DNA of 64,000 nucleotides from Sternotherus odoratus (Eukaryota > Chordata > Testudines > Kinosternidae). Where the stretch lies: the NCBI GenBank assembly GCA_032164245.1, contig JAVMKO010000003.1:31495390-31559389 (forward strand), in the 5' to 3' direction. Shown in pieces: positions 1 through 12,900 of this stretch. The notes under the pieces were generated by a model. It was given only the letters and a program-made list of their open reading frames with translations, had not been told where the DNA came from and did not search any database. A program made the translations under genes and the position numbers. How positions within the stretch are numbered: the first letter of the stretch is position 1; each line of letters begins with the position of its first letter.

Positions 1-2630
1 CTCTGCAGCCTAGGTGGCTGATTAGGCTTCTCTTGCAGGGAGGTTTGCAGAGGCTTTCCTTCCTCTTAAAGGGCCCACAGGGCTGGCTCAGGTACTCCTG
101 GCCAGCACCCTGCCATAGGATACATTTCCACAAAAAGTCTGTTTTGATTCATCAGCATTTTTTTAACAAAGAAACATTTAGTTGAATAATTATCGACTAG
201 CTCTAAATGAAGCCTGGCCAATATGATCAAATTTGAATTATCTTCCATTTTTCCCCAGAAGGTGACCTTACGCTGCCTGTGCTTTGCAGGAATTGTTCAC
301 CCCTCTCCCACTCTCCTACCATTGTTAGATGAAATTATTATTTTCCCGCTTCTACTTGTTTCAGCCTTTGCCTCCATTTTGCAGGAGTGTTTTCTGTTCA
401 TCAGGTATTACAATATTTTCTCTTCAAATTACATCAAACGTCCTTATTTGGCGTCCTCCTGCTGCTGCGGGTATTAAAATGTGAAAGCAATCATCAGAGC
501 ATTTAGTTCATGTCAGCTTTGACAAGGTGGATTGGAGGATAATTTGGCCAAGTTTCTGTTTAGAAGGAACACGTGCCAGGGCCATTTTGACACCTGGACT
601 GTAATTTTACTGATAACTGTGTTTTCAGTTATATAAAAGTTCAGTGTAGATCAACTATATATATTCCTATAAATTCCTCTGTCAGTTACATATTGGGCAA
701 ATTATAGTCATCCAGAGCTCCTGCCCAAATACCCATATGAGGGCACCTTGGAAGAGGAAATCTCTGAAAAGCTCTCTCCATGGAGATATTCCCAAATTAT
801 TCCATTAGTGGAAAGATTTAGCCCATATGGAACATACAGGGAAATCTGCTCTGATGTTTCTGAGGCACGGGGCAATTCACATGGAGGCTAAATATCTGGA
901 TAAATGCCATGCGCTTATGTTTACCTTCAAATGATTCTCCTAGTGAGATCTGTGCAACACCATTATCTTCAGTATATTTATGCAGGTATAATTTATTGGC
1001 TTCTTAAATGTAATTGGTGAATAATTCTGTTGATGATAGACCAGAAGTAATAGAATCTGGTTTACTCTGCCTTAGTTGTGTTGGCTCAACATGGTTAACT
1101 AACGAGAGTAAAAGCTATAGAAATATATGTTTGTTACTAAGTCAGCAGATGTGACTCTGAATGCAGAGAGAGAGATCTGGTAAATAAAAAATTGCCAGAT
1201 TTATATAATCCCTTTTCAAAGGAATATGGTATATTAATAAGTTAACAATTATTTCTAATATATAATGTAATATATATATTTCCAATATAACATGAAAAGA
1301 TATTTTTGAAATGTAAACTATACTTATGGGTAACTACTGTTTATTTTGTTTAACAAACAACATATCCTCCAAAAGAGAAAAATGTTCTAGTATAATTATT
1401 TTTTCTTTGTCTTGCCTTTGATTCAACATAATTTTCATGCTGCAACATTTATGTGTGTGTGTTTATAGAAAATCCCGCAGTAATTTTTGATAGATGTGTA
1501 GTGCCAATTAAGGTGAAAACTCTGTTGTGAATATATTTCATAAGAGTATTGCAGAGGGGAATACTATTTAAATTTCCTGATTGAGTTGATATAGCATTTT
1601 CAAGATTATGTTGTTAAGAAAGGCAAGCTATGGTATTATGTTGTATCTTCATCACTTAAATATTTCTATATTTGTCGGCACAGTTGTCGATAGAATCCAT
1701 TCCTTGTAACATTTCTTTGTATCACTTGCAATTTTTATGAGGCTATTTCTTATCTTTATTTAATTTTGTAAATCCTGGGACAAAATGAGGATGTATTCTT
1801 ATAATATCTGAAGGGGCTAACTTACGGGTTCCTAGTTCTAATAATAGAATAGTTGAGCCAATCTTACTTTCTGCCTGCATTAAACTGAGTAATTGCATCT
1901 GCATATATTTAAGAAAGGGAATTACAGAGCAGAACAGAAGTGGTTATGCACAGTTTTATAAAACACAGCACCAAAACAATGATACCAGACTGAATGCTTA
2001 TTTAAATGATTTTACTGGGTTAGGTGTTTCTTTGAAGTAATTAAGGAAATATCTAATTAATGGAAATAAGGGTAGGTAGATATAATGTTGGAGTGTCAAT
2101 GTTCCCTTCTGCAGATGTATCTTTTGTGTTGAATTAGGTGGAAACAGCAACTGATTCAGATACCGAGAGCAGAGGCCTAAGGGAATACCATTCCGTTGGA
2201 GTGCAAGTGGAAGATGAGAAACGGTAACTCATGCAAAATAAAAGTATAATCTTTCAGAAGACAAAACAATTTTCTGATCAAACTGCTAGCAAACACGTAG
2301 ATGGTGCTGTCTGTAAATAATCCACAAGGTCAGGCTTATACGTGCATGTTGGCCAACTGCTAATATTGTAAGAGATGCCTTAGCTCTCCCTTCATATACT
2401 CAGAGTTTCCAGGGTTGTTGGGTTTTTTTCTTTGATTGGGAGGAAGTTAATGTTTGTAAGGTGAACTTAGAGCTCCTAATTAATGAGAGGAATCACAGAA
2501 CAGGTGCAAGCACACTGAAGCGCTAGCCCTGCAAAGGGATCTTCATGGCTGAATCTTTATGCTATACAGTCCATTTGCAGGACGGGGCCTACCTCAACCC
2601 TGACCTACAGGGTCTACTTCTAAGACTCAG
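1..2630. other. DLGAP2 intron, no gene seen
   Basis: AT-rich intronic sequence upstream of the 4000-4415 exon. I see no coding exon. The first ~90 bases (CTCTGCAGCC onward) may be the edge of a dispersed repeat cut by the window start. The short open frames here have no recognisable protein features. Confidence 0.6.
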
Positions 2631-2640
2631 TTTCCATGGT

Positions 2641-3138
2641 CACAGGTTTCAGAGTGTTAGCCGTGTTAGTCTGTATTTGCAATAAGAACAAGGAGTACTT
2701 GTGGCATTTTACAGACTAACAAATTTATTTGGGCATAAATTTGTGGGCTAGAACTGACTTCATCAGATGCATAGAGTGGAATATACAGTAGGAAGATATA
2801 GATAGATATAGGTATATAGATATAGATAGATAGCTATAGATAGAGATATAGAGATATAGAGATAGATAGATAAATATATACATATATGAAAAGGTGGAGG
2901 TTGCCATACCAACTCTAAGAGGCTAATCAATTAAGATGAGCTAATATCAGCAGGAGAAAAAAACTTTTGTAGTGATACGCAGGATAGCCCATTTCAAACC
3001 TTTTTATGTTCTCTGTATATATATCTTCCTACTGTATGTTCCACTCTATGCATCTGATGAAGTGGATTCTAGCCCACGAAAATTTATGCCCAAATAAATC
3101 TGTTAGTCTCTAAGGTGCCACAAGTACTCCTCGGTCTT
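2641..3138 (+). repeat. snap-back (fold-back) repeat, copy 1, with GATA-type microsatellite in the loop
   Basis: Unpaired leader 2641-2691 (contains GTGTTAGTCTG) precedes inverted arms 2692-2800 and 3019-3130. The arms share GACTAACA, ATTTATTTGGGCATAA and CATCAGATGCATAGAGTGGA-type blocks in opposite orientation, with some mismatches. The loop holds a (GATA/GATATA)n microsatellite at about 2797-2887 and unique-looking sequence. Direct repeats TTTCCATGGT at 2631-2640 and 3139-3148 flank it as a 10-bp target duplication. It is the longest and most diverged copy of the family in this window. Confidence 0.8.
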
Positions 3139-3148
3139 TTTCCATGGT

Positions 3149-3999
3149 TAGTCAATCCTTGTCCAGCTTGCTAAGACTGCTGACAAATGTGCTAATTCTG
3201 GTGATGGTATGTTTTTTTATTTAGACTCTTGTCCACCTGGCACTGGACTGGGACCACAATCTCATTTCACAGAAGCCATCAAACAGCCTTTGGGGATAGT
3301 AATCACCGTTGCTTACAACTGACATAAGCTCAAATTGAACAATTGACCTGTATATTTCATGAACAATCCTTTGATCCTCTCTTAGAACTATTGAACATAA
3401 ATTTATTCTAGTATTTCAGTATCCAGTGTCACGAGACACTTGCCATTTCATGGTAGTTCTACACTGTGTTTAAACACAAACATAAAAGCACACTAGTCTC
3501 CCATCACTTTTTACATTTATGACAAAATTCTTGACAGCCTTAACTCAAAATGTCTTTGAGTAGAACCCTTATTATTTGAAATATTTGTGTACAGTATATT
3601 TATTTGATAGTCTTCATTTCAACAGTATATGCAGCACCGCAGGTCTTTGGTTCTATTTCCAGTTCTGTTTATTAATAATGTGCAATATAATGTAATGTGA
3701 GAAAAGATCAATATTTGCTTCCAAAGGTGGTTTAAATTATTTTCATTTTTATCTTGTTCAGATCAATAATGACATTATATACACTATATATAGTCTTTTT
3801 GCATTGTCATTCATTCTCTTACGTTAAGTAACTTAATCAGTTGTAGGATGGATTTTGACAAAGATTAATTGAAAAATATCTTGTATGCCAGCAAAATATT
3901 TTTTACTATTAGATACAGAAAGAAAATCAGATTTGTTTTCCAGTACATTATTCCCCCTCTATATATCTGTTTTTCTTTTTTTTTTCCTCCTTGCCCAAG
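3149..3999. other. DLGAP2 intron, nothing recognised
   Basis: AT-rich intron between the snap-back repeat and the 4000 exon acceptor. No coding signal or clear repeat was identified. Confidence 0.5.
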
Positions 4000-4415
4000 A
4001 CATGGACGGTTTAAACGTTCAAATAGTGTAACAGCAGCTGTTCAGGCTGACCTGGAACTGGAGGGCTTTCCAGGACACATAACGATGGAGGACAAAGGAC
4101 TTCAGTTTGGTTCATCATTCCAGAGGCATTCAGAGCCTAGCACTCCTACCCAATATGGTGCAGTAAGAACTGTACGGACACAGGGACTGTTCAGTTACAG
4201 AGAAGATTACAGGACCCAGGTTGACACCTCAAATCTTCCACCGCCAGAACCCTGGCTGGAACCAGCCCTTGAGACAGTAGAAACTGGTCGGATGTCCCCA
4301 TGTCGACGGGATGGGTCTTGGTTTATGAAGTTGCTACATACTGAAACGAAGAGGATGGAGGGATGGTGTAAAGAGATGGAGAGAGAAGCAGAAGAAAATG
4401 ATCTTTCTGAAGAAA
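4000..4415 (+). CDS. DLGAP2: DLGAP2 coding exon (fourth from last)
   Basis: This exon encodes about 139 residues of a SAPAP/GKAP postsynaptic scaffold, from RHGRFKRSNS through DGSWFMKLLH to EENDLSEE. The family links PSD-95-type guanylate kinase domains to Shank at excitatory synapses. The exon follows a long pyrimidine tract and an AG at 3998-3999, and ends before a GTAAGA donor at 4416. It starts on the third base of an Arg codon and leaves one base (A) that joins the next exon's TT to make Ile, so the phase agrees with the exon at 18330. The open frame extends upstream to a Met at 3869 and downstream to 4489, but both extensions are intron. DLGAP1 is nearly identical here; DLGAP2 is chosen from the downstream CLN8 neighbour. 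Earlier exons lie outside the window. Confidence 0.95.
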
Positions 4416-7400
4416 GTAAGAGCACCTCAGTATCTTTGTTATATACATTTGATAGAGAATGGGAAGCCATGGTTTACATTTGTTATTAATGTTTATATAA
4501 ATTTTATATATTAATCTATTTCTATACCACTTGGAAGTGTGTTAGATACTCTACAAGGCAAACGGAGAGAAGGTTTCTGCCCTGAGGTGCTTACAATTAA
4601 AGCCGCCACCAATCCTGCAGTTGACTGTGCCGGCAAACCACTGTATCTGAGTGGAGCCCCACTAAAGTCAATGAGGGTTCATCGGCACAGTCAGTTGCAG
4701 GATAAGCCATGATTTTTGACATCATGAGTGTGATTCTGTGCTCTGCCTCTAACAGAGGGAAGAGGAGCTAATGTCGCAATAAGTCACTCTTGTGCCCACC
4801 TGATTCTGAATTACTCCGGGGGTTATAGCAGGCCTCGGTGTAATTTAGCCCTGAGGAGCTTCTATCTAACGGCAACCTACCCATGCCTATGTATGGCAGT
4901 AGCATTGCCCAGAATCTCTTTAGTGCTACATGCCTAAAGCCCACCCCTGACACAACCTTTCTGCCAATCCTGTGCCAGGGCATGTGAGAGGATCCTTGAG
5001 AGACAGCCTCCAACTGTCTTCTTCAGTTCTGCACCGCAAAAATGTTCTTCCAGCTGGATCTAGGCCTTTTTAAACCCTTTTACTCTACTCTAGCCCTTCT
5101 CCTAGCATAAAGGGGCAGGAGTGATGGTGGGGGAAACAAACATTGGAGAGGAAATAGAGCCCCCTCAGCCCTTCCCCTTCTGCCCGAAGCCCCACCCCTT
5201 CCGGACTGGTATGCGAAGCCTTACATTTAACTAAATAAATTAAGACTCGGGACACCACCTCTGAAAGGTTGCTGACCCCTGAAATAGAGTGAGGAAAAAC
5301 AATGGTTACAGCAATAGGATTTTGTAGTTATTTGGGCATGTGCCCTTTTAGATGGTTCAGTTACATTTTGTTGTTGTATTTTTATAGAGAATCATTATTG
5401 TTATTATTTGCTTGCTTCCTGTGGACATCATGAGAGAAGTGATGGAGTGAACTAAAAAGTGATGCAGGTTTCCTGTAGCAAGAGCCATGTTGGCATTAAT
5501 GATGCTGATAAATAAAACTTCTCCTACCACTTTGTTAGATGGCAACTCTATCCATTGCCATGTATCTTTTAGCCTTTGTCGACAGAAGTTTTGGCCAGTT
5601 TTCAGTTCGCATGCCAATGTTCCTATCTCAGCCAATTTGAGTTGTTTTTTTCAGTTCAGACTTCCTCAGTCACAGGATCAATTCATTTAGACTTTTGCTG
5701 CCCACATATTTCCTCTTCAAGCCCTGCCTGACTCTGAATGTTCTTGTTTGACTGCTTCCTCTCTTCCATGTCCGGTTCATGTTTTACCCTCCCATCTCTG
5801 GACAGTCTCACAGTCCACTGTCCCATTCCTATTTCTTGCACTCCTCTTTTTTCAGAGGAAAGACAGGCTGTTCTGTTATTAATTCATTTTTATTTACCCT
5901 TAATTATTTTCCTCCACCACGCTGTGCACAAGCCTTTGCTGAGTAACTGCATTATCATAGTGCTGCAAGGCCAATCTTTCTACCTCAGCCCCCTCCTTTT
6001 CTCTTTTGTCATTCCTTTCATTGTGTCATGTCTGAAATTGGATTGTAAGCAATTCAGACGAGGAAGTTTGCCTTCCTACTGTGAACTGGTTAGTACACTC
6101 TTATGCGCTATTAAATAATAATCATAATTTTACAATATTGTGCTTTTGTTAGAGTGGCTTTTAAGACTCCCTAGACTTCTTCCATAATAGTGGATTTTTA
6201 ATACTCCCTCCCATGTACCTTATTCATCAGATTTCTCAGTTCCCCAAATTGAATGCCCATGTACTATTGCAATCTGTAAATCATTTGCTTTGATGAAGTC
6301 AAGTAGCTCAAAGACACAGATTCCAAGGTTCTCTGTTCTTTTCAGTCACTGTCCAGTCCTCAACTGGTAGATACAGCTGGATTTGGTTGGGGTCATTACT
6401 TTCCGGAACATAAAACAGTCTTCTAAATACCTTAGGAAGCTTTGATTATGTCATGTTGGATTAATATTGATATCTGGATCCTTAACATCCCCTGTGCTTA
6501 TAGCATCCTACAGTTTAGATTACCATAAAGTACAGTGCTATACCGGTGTATACCATAGTTTTCAGATAGTTGTGTTGGACAGATGTCAATGAGGGCATCA
6601 TTTGGCTTGCTACATTTTAATTGCAGTTTAGACCTGGTCAGACCATTTCAACAAAAAATAAATGTGGAGGAAATGAGAATTGAAATGTCATAATTTTATT
6701 TTTTTCCCATTTGCTGAACAACTCTATTACTGGTGGTGGTGCAAAAGAAGAAGAAAACCCAGCCTCTTGTTGCTGAGATGGAGTCACTGAGATAAAATAA
6801 ACATGGACTCCCTGTGATTTTACAGGATTATGTTTCAGAGAGCTGCACTTTGGCAGAGATTCTGCTGTTGCTGACACTGAAGTCAATTGAGTTATTACAT
6901 GTTTACATTGTGTAATTGAGAGCAGATTTTGGCTCCAACTAATTGTAACATATGGCATTCATACTTCTGCTTTATATAGACATATGTCTCAAATGTCCCT
7001 CATTTCAATGGACATCCCTCCTTTAACTCCCAAATTTACATGCATTAACTACAACACATTTGTAATTATATGATTTATTTCAGGGGAAAAAAGACTCATG
7101 AAGCTCAAGTTAGCAACAGACTATATTAAAGGAATGAATCCCACAGCATTTTGAGTCTTATGCATGAATGATTTTATTCATTTTTGGGTCTTTTTCACAC
7201 ATTGCATCCCACATTTAGGCCTTGGCAGACTGAGCGGCATTCTATCTACCATACCCCAGGTTTAGTGGTAACCCAGCATGAAATTTATCTTGATGTATTT
7301 AAACATTTGGCAGTTCCATAAAGAAAATAATCAGAAGTGCCTGGGCCAGAGGCAGCCAAGTGTATTTTTCCATCTTCCACTGGAACATACTATACCCAAG

Positions 7401-8359
7401 AAACTTCACAGCAGAGTTTGCCCATTCAAAATGTCACTATTAATGCTGAATCCCTTATTTGAGTGTCAGATCTATTAATTGTACCACACGTGTAAATATA
7501 GATGTATATCCCACAGGCAATCCTCGCACTCTTCACTACCATTTATATTTCTCAGATAATCTTGAAAAAGAGGGCTTAAAATAGTTACGTTTTAAAAAGC
7601 AATTTCACTTTGTGTGTTAGCACAATAGCCTTGAGATCTTAGAAAACTGTTTGATTGCCCTATTGATTTTTTTATTTTACTGTAGCCTTTCTCCCATAAT
7701 GTTGTTTAAGATCTTTACTCATTGAGTCTTAGAGAAGGAAAAGAATAATCACTGCACCAAAAATAACCTTTCGTGTCGCGAAGTCCCTCTCTTTATTTAT
7801 TTATTTACTTATTTATTTGCTCAGTTAACAGTAAATTATACTAGTGCATTTATTTCTGTAAACATCATTTATTATTTATGTGAGTAGATATTGGTGTTTT
7901 TATAGTTAGGAAATTCTGGCTGTTTCCGGAGTAAGTCATTTGACCATGTTGACTAGAAAAGTGCCCCCTTCTATTTTGCACAGATATATTTTGCACAGTT
8001 TCTGAACAATAGCAATTAGAGTCTCAGTTTTGCATCCAGAAAACCGTGTTTGGCTTAACACTTTTGGAGGGGTGGTAATAAGAAGATCACTATCCATGTT
8101 CCAAAGCTCCACCACACAAGAAAAGTGGGGAGTCATTTGGTGTTGCAGGGGAATGGTTTCTAACCAGAGCTGGAAGACTTGCAAAGTAAGGCAGTGAGTA
8201 AGTAAGCTGTGTAGGGCAGTTGTGGGATCTAAAGACACCACACCACAACATAGGGAGAGGTAGGAGAGCCAAGAATACTGTGGTGTTCCTAAGTTCCACA
8301 TTAGCCCTGTTTCTTCAGAACCTGGAAATTAATGAACAGCTACTACGTATGTGCATTGT
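4416..8359. other. DLGAP2 intron with an old repeat fragment
   Basis: Intron following the 4000-4415 exon. Around 4540-4710 a segment (CTACAAGGCAAACGG, GCCCTGAGGTGCTTACAA) resembles an ancient interspersed element, and CAACTGACTGTGCCG-type sequences near 4620 and 4690 are inverted to each other. A TTTA microsatellite lies at about 7793-7819. The open frames at 5487-6118 and 6638-6958 look like chance. Confidence 0.45.
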
Positions 8360-9357
8360 TACTCCTGAGGGAATTCTGCGTCAAAAAAATTAAAATGATG
8401 TGCACAATATTTTAAGTTTCAGAGTAGCAGCTGTGTTCGTCTATATCCGTAAAAAGGAGTTCTACAAAATTCTGCCTATGTTATGTGTCAAAATAGCACA
8501 ATATGATTGAGCCAGCTTCAGTTATTTTGGTAATTTATTTCAAAATACCTGTCAACAAGTCAGTCAAATGATAAAAAAGACTCTGGAATTACTATTTTTT
8601 ACAAATAGATTCCTTACTAGGCATATTAATACAGAACTTTGAATAATACTTCATTTAAAGTACAATACAGGAAAGAGTTTCCTGTACCGCTCAGTAGCAG
8701 TGCAAAGGCTTGGGGGAGTAAAAGAGGAGCTGAGGAAGACGGAAATAATTTCTGGAAAGGAGATTGGGAGTGAACCAGAAGGTTGTTGGGTGTGGGCGAA
8801 GTATGGAACAGGGGTTTGTTTGTTTTTTGGAGGGGAGGGATTGTTAGGGAGTTGGGGAGCCTCCCCCATGCAGACTCTGGCTGACCCCTAGCCTCTCCCA
8901 ATCAGTCAGGCACATCTGCCTGTGTCCTCATGTGTCCCTGCATCCCTCCCCCATTGCCTTGTGTCCCTGTATCCCCCTCCCCACTACCATTCAGCCCCAA
9001 CCCCAGGTTGTGACACCCCACTAGCCTTCTGAACCCCAGTCTATGTGACCCCCCCCCCCAACAACCCCATGTACCCTGCTCTGACTATCCCCCCACACCC
9101 ATATGTGCCTCATGACCTGGCCGCAGGGGCAGGGAGCTGTGAGGAATGCAGCCTCCTCTTCTTTCCTTCCTCTGTAGCTCACTGCTGCTGCCAGTGAGCC
9201 GGCTGCCCTCTGTTCTGGTGCTACAGAGGCCCCTGGTGGGCAAAAGGCATGACTGCAGTCTTTCTTTGTCAGGATGTTCTTTCTGTGAAGAAAAAAATCT
9301 GTTGGGGGGACATGGATTCTGCGCACTCACAGAGGTACAGAAAAACTTCCAGGAGTA
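8360..9357 (+). mobile_element. chelonian small DNA-type element, copy A (ACTCCTGRGGGAATTCTGC ends)
   Basis: The left end ACTCCTGAGGGAATTCTGCG and the right end CTTCCAGGAGTA are inverted. The left part is AT-rich (AAAAAAATTAAAAT, GTGCACAATATTTTAA); the middle 8890-9130 is a C-rich degenerate tandem tract; the right part contains CATGGATTCTGCGCAC. The same ends recur at 43792-45155 and a truncated copy begins near 38700. No transposase is present. A partial snap-back leader (AGAGTAGCAGCTGTGTT) sits inside at about 8418-8462. The superfamily is not determined. Confidence 0.6.
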
Positions 9358-12300
9358 GCACATCAAGGAATGTTACAGTGGAAAACCAAACCAAAAGCCA
9401 AAGCCACACAAACATTCAAATATATGGAAATTAACAGATGGGGGAAAGTAGATAAACACTCAGATATATTTACAGTTCATACAGTATCCTAAATATATAT
9501 GCCTAGTCCAAAACCATTTTCATTCTGCTTCAGCGTAGTCACTCAACATAATCTGTACCCAATTCCCAAGTACTGGGGTGAATTATATTCAGTGACTGCC
9601 TAAGACAGCCCAAATGTCACTACACTCTAATTCCAGATGTTCAGGACTTTGGGTGAAAATTACTTGTCAATTGCAACGCGTTTCTCTGGCAAAATTCTTC
9701 ATATCACAAAATACCTCAACTATTGGCTCCCTCGTTGCTGGTGTCAGAGGCCACAGAATGAGTATGGCAGCTATAATACTCTTTGGCTTCTGAGGCAGTG
9801 TCTCTAGGTTAGATGGGAGAGGCATATTAGCAGAGCACTATGGAGAAGACCTACATTGCCGCTACCTGAGCTGGATCTATTGAACGGCTAAATATACTGG
9901 GAGGAGTTCAGATTCTAGTGTTGTCAATCTGACAGCTTTCCTGTGCTAGACAAAGGAATGTGGATCGACCTCAATTTAGATATTAGCAGTAAACAACGCC
10001 ATTGCTAAACTAGCAGGGGTTATCTGGTCCTGAACTCGAGTGGCAGAGCATTAACATGGCTCCTCCACCTCAGACCGATACAGCAGACTGAGCCCCTGGG
10101 ATGCTGTCCTGACTTGTAAAACGGAGACATCCTTTGGGGCTATAAGAAACACAGAGAGACTCCATCTTAATCCTTCACCTTAGGAGACAAAGAAACCAAG
10201 CGATTTGATATCTGTGATGTGTCCTAGACGGTAAAATGTTGGAAAGGAGACTGGGGGTAAAATAAACCTTCTTGATCAAAGACTGTAATTTGCTAGATTA
10301 AAGTTTAGACTTTCAGATGTGTGTTTTCATTTCATTATTTTTATTTGCTTGTAACCATCTCTACTTTTATCTCTTTTAGTTGGTATCACTTAATCCATGC
10401 TCTTTTGTTAGTACTTGTTTCACATTTATTATAAACCAGTTCTATGCTGTGCTTGAAGAGAAGGGTGGATCTGCCCCAGTTAAATTAACAAGCTGTGATG
10501 TACTGACTAGTTAACAGAGCAGCAATCTTAATATTGTCTGTGGATGCACAGTGGTACAGGCTGTGCATTGCAGAGAAACATCTCTGAGGCACTCCGGGGC
10601 TGAAGTTCATTGATCATTACCTTCTAGGCAAGATCTGGGCCAGGAGAGCCTTGAGGAGTTTGCTGGTGAAGGAGACACATTAGGGTGAGTGGGAGCTGAC
10701 AGTCTAATCTCCAGAAAAGCTCACTCTTGCTGAGGCAGAAAGGTAACACAGTGGCTCACAATTTTGGGTATCCCCAGCAGCATGTTACAAATACTAACAG
10801 TAGCAAAGCAAGATTCTCATTAAAAATGAACAAGTTTACTTTGCCTTCCCTTCTCACCACAGCAGCCTTAGGCCGCAGTGAATTGACCCTTTCCCCCAAT
10901 GATGAAAATTGGATGCAGCCCTCTAGAGCTTTTAAATGCTAACACGGCCAGTGGAGGGAAAAAATGCTTTCCCAATTAAGGGATTAGCATAATACTTAAT
11001 GCCTGGATAGGAGGGGAGCAAGCTCAGTCTGTAACTGGGGTCTCCTTTTTGAGTCCATGCTTTGGGGACAGATTTCCTAAGTGGAATGGTTCAGATTTCC
11101 CAAGCAGTGCAGGATATTTAGCAATATATATATTAAAATTAATGAAAGAGATGTGGCTAAATCTCCTACACTGCTCTGAAATATTAGTATATTTTAGCAT
11201 GTCCGTCAATTAATAAGTCATGAAAGCTTTCAAGGTGTCATATACCAAGTAAAAATTATACTTTTATTTTAACTAAAAAACTTACCTACATACTTTCCCT
11301 TTCCTGTTCAGGTATCCAGTCCATCAGCATCTGTTGGAATTTAAATAGAAAATTAAACAGCTAAAGAATATCTTTGTTTCCCCGAAACAGTATTTTAAAG
11401 CCAATAAAACATTGTGTGGGGAATCTAAGAATCCCTCTTAGTACATTAAGTATTCTGCTTAAATTTCCCCTCTTTGAATCCTCCTTCACTTAGCTGGAAA
11501 GTGCATCTACATATAGTCTCACTCTATTCACAAGGATTCCATTGTGCAACTTTTGTGACAGTCGACATAATGTAAGATTAATTCCATGGAAATGTGTCAG
11601 TTTGGTTACATCTCAATAGCATGAAAAGCTGTGGGATTACTCAAACTAAAATTAAGTGTGTCGTGCTTTTGAGCGTGCCCTGCAAGATTTCACTGCAGAT
11701 TTGAGACAGCGGCTCCCCACTCTCATTTTTAAAAAGCAGCTAAAATGTCAATGGCTTGGTATGTAGTCAAGACTCTGTAGTGTACGTTATCAATTATGTA
11801 AGACTCATAGCACAGGCCTGATTCTGCCCTTGTTAAAGTCAATGGCAAAACTCCCACTGACTCAGCAGAGGAAGGTTTAGTTCTGATTTCCAAACCACCC
11901 CACTGACATATGTCATATATTTTTAATCTTCCATTCTCATGGCTGTACAAGTTATTGAACTAAAATAGACATATTTGACAGTTACACGATTTGACATTTT
12001 TAACTGACACAACTTGTGCTGCAGTAAAATGCCATGCCAGACTAACAAACCTATCCATGTGTGTTGTGAACGAGATTTGCAGTTCAGAAAGAAAATTTAA
12101 GTTTAAAAAAAGTTTATATAGTAAATACTGAATATAATTTACTCACTAGCACAGGAAATTAGAAGTAGATTAAAATAAAAAATGTCAACTTTCATAATAA
12201 TTATCATTTCATATATATGTATTATATATAACTTAAATGTTAATGCCTGAGAATTCAAAAATGATAGTGTTTTAAGAAGTTCAGTAACAGATTTATTATT

Positions 12301-12680
12301 GGTAGTTTCCTCATTATTGTCATAATGACAGCAACTGAGCAGAACTATTTTAACCTACAAGGAGTAGCGCTTAAGCAGAATCATGGTTACTTTTGTGCAA
12401 ATTTGTATAACCTTTATCTGCCCCCTTGTGCACATGTGATATGGAACTGTATTTAATTATATGATTACAACATATATCCCAAATATTATGATCTAGCATC
12501 ACACAGGGTTTTTTTTTCTACAGTATTGTAACATGCTTGGTCCATGTGGAAAAGTTTCTGTGGCATTATTTGTGCATCTTGTATACAAATAACTTCCACA
12601 ATCTCTCTATAGGACCTGAACCTACTCCTGTTGAAGTCAGTGGTACAATTCCCATTCTCTTCAGATGGAGCAGGAGCGGG
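9358..12680. other. DLGAP2 intron, no gene seen
   Basis: Mostly unique, AT-rich intron. A segment at 11813-11890 (CCTGATTCTGCCC, AAGTCAATGGCAAAACTCC) is a fragment of an old interspersed repeat also seen at 16810, 17160, 19556, 32370 and 36355. No exon was recognised. Confidence 0.5.
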
Positions 12681-12692
12681 CTCCTAAATAGT

Positions 12693-12888
12693 CAGAGAGG
12701 TAGCCGTGTTAGTCTGGAATTGCAGAGGTGACAAAGAATCCTGTGGAACCTTAAAGACTAACTAAAGTATTGAAGCATAAGCTTTTGTGGGCTAATACCC
12801 ACTTAGACGAAGTGGGTATTAGCCCATGAAAACTTATGCTTCAATACTTTAGTTAGTCTTTAAGGTGCCACAGGACTCTTTGTCACTT
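12693..12888 (+). repeat. snap-back repeat, copy 2, with perfect 12-bp target duplication
   Basis: Leader 12693-12727 (AGAGAGGTAGCCGTGTTAG) is followed by inverted arms 12728-12804 and 12810-12886 with a five-base loop. The arms contain CTTAAAGACTAACTAAAG and GGGCTAATACCCACTT and differ by only a few bases. CTCCTAAATAGT occurs at 12681-12692 and again at 12889-12900, a perfect 12-bp direct repeat. No A-tail or coding potential. Confidence 0.9.
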
Positions 12889-12900
12889 CTCCTAAATAGT

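Noticed and set aside
2797..2887. Regulatory GATA-factor cluster
   Set aside because: It is a simple GATA/GATATA microsatellite inside the loop of a fold-back repeat.
4207..4470. Minus-strand 87-codon frame over the DLGAP2 exon
   Set aside because: Shadow of the conserved plus-strand exon; no similarity of its own.
3869..4489. Treating the whole 206-codon frame as one protein
   Set aside because: Only 4000-4415 is conserved with DLGAP2; clear AG and GT splice sites bound it and the extensions are intronic.
5357..6118. Frames on both strands that look moderately long
   Set aside because: Located in a DLGAP2 intron, AT-rich, no domains; expected by chance at this length.
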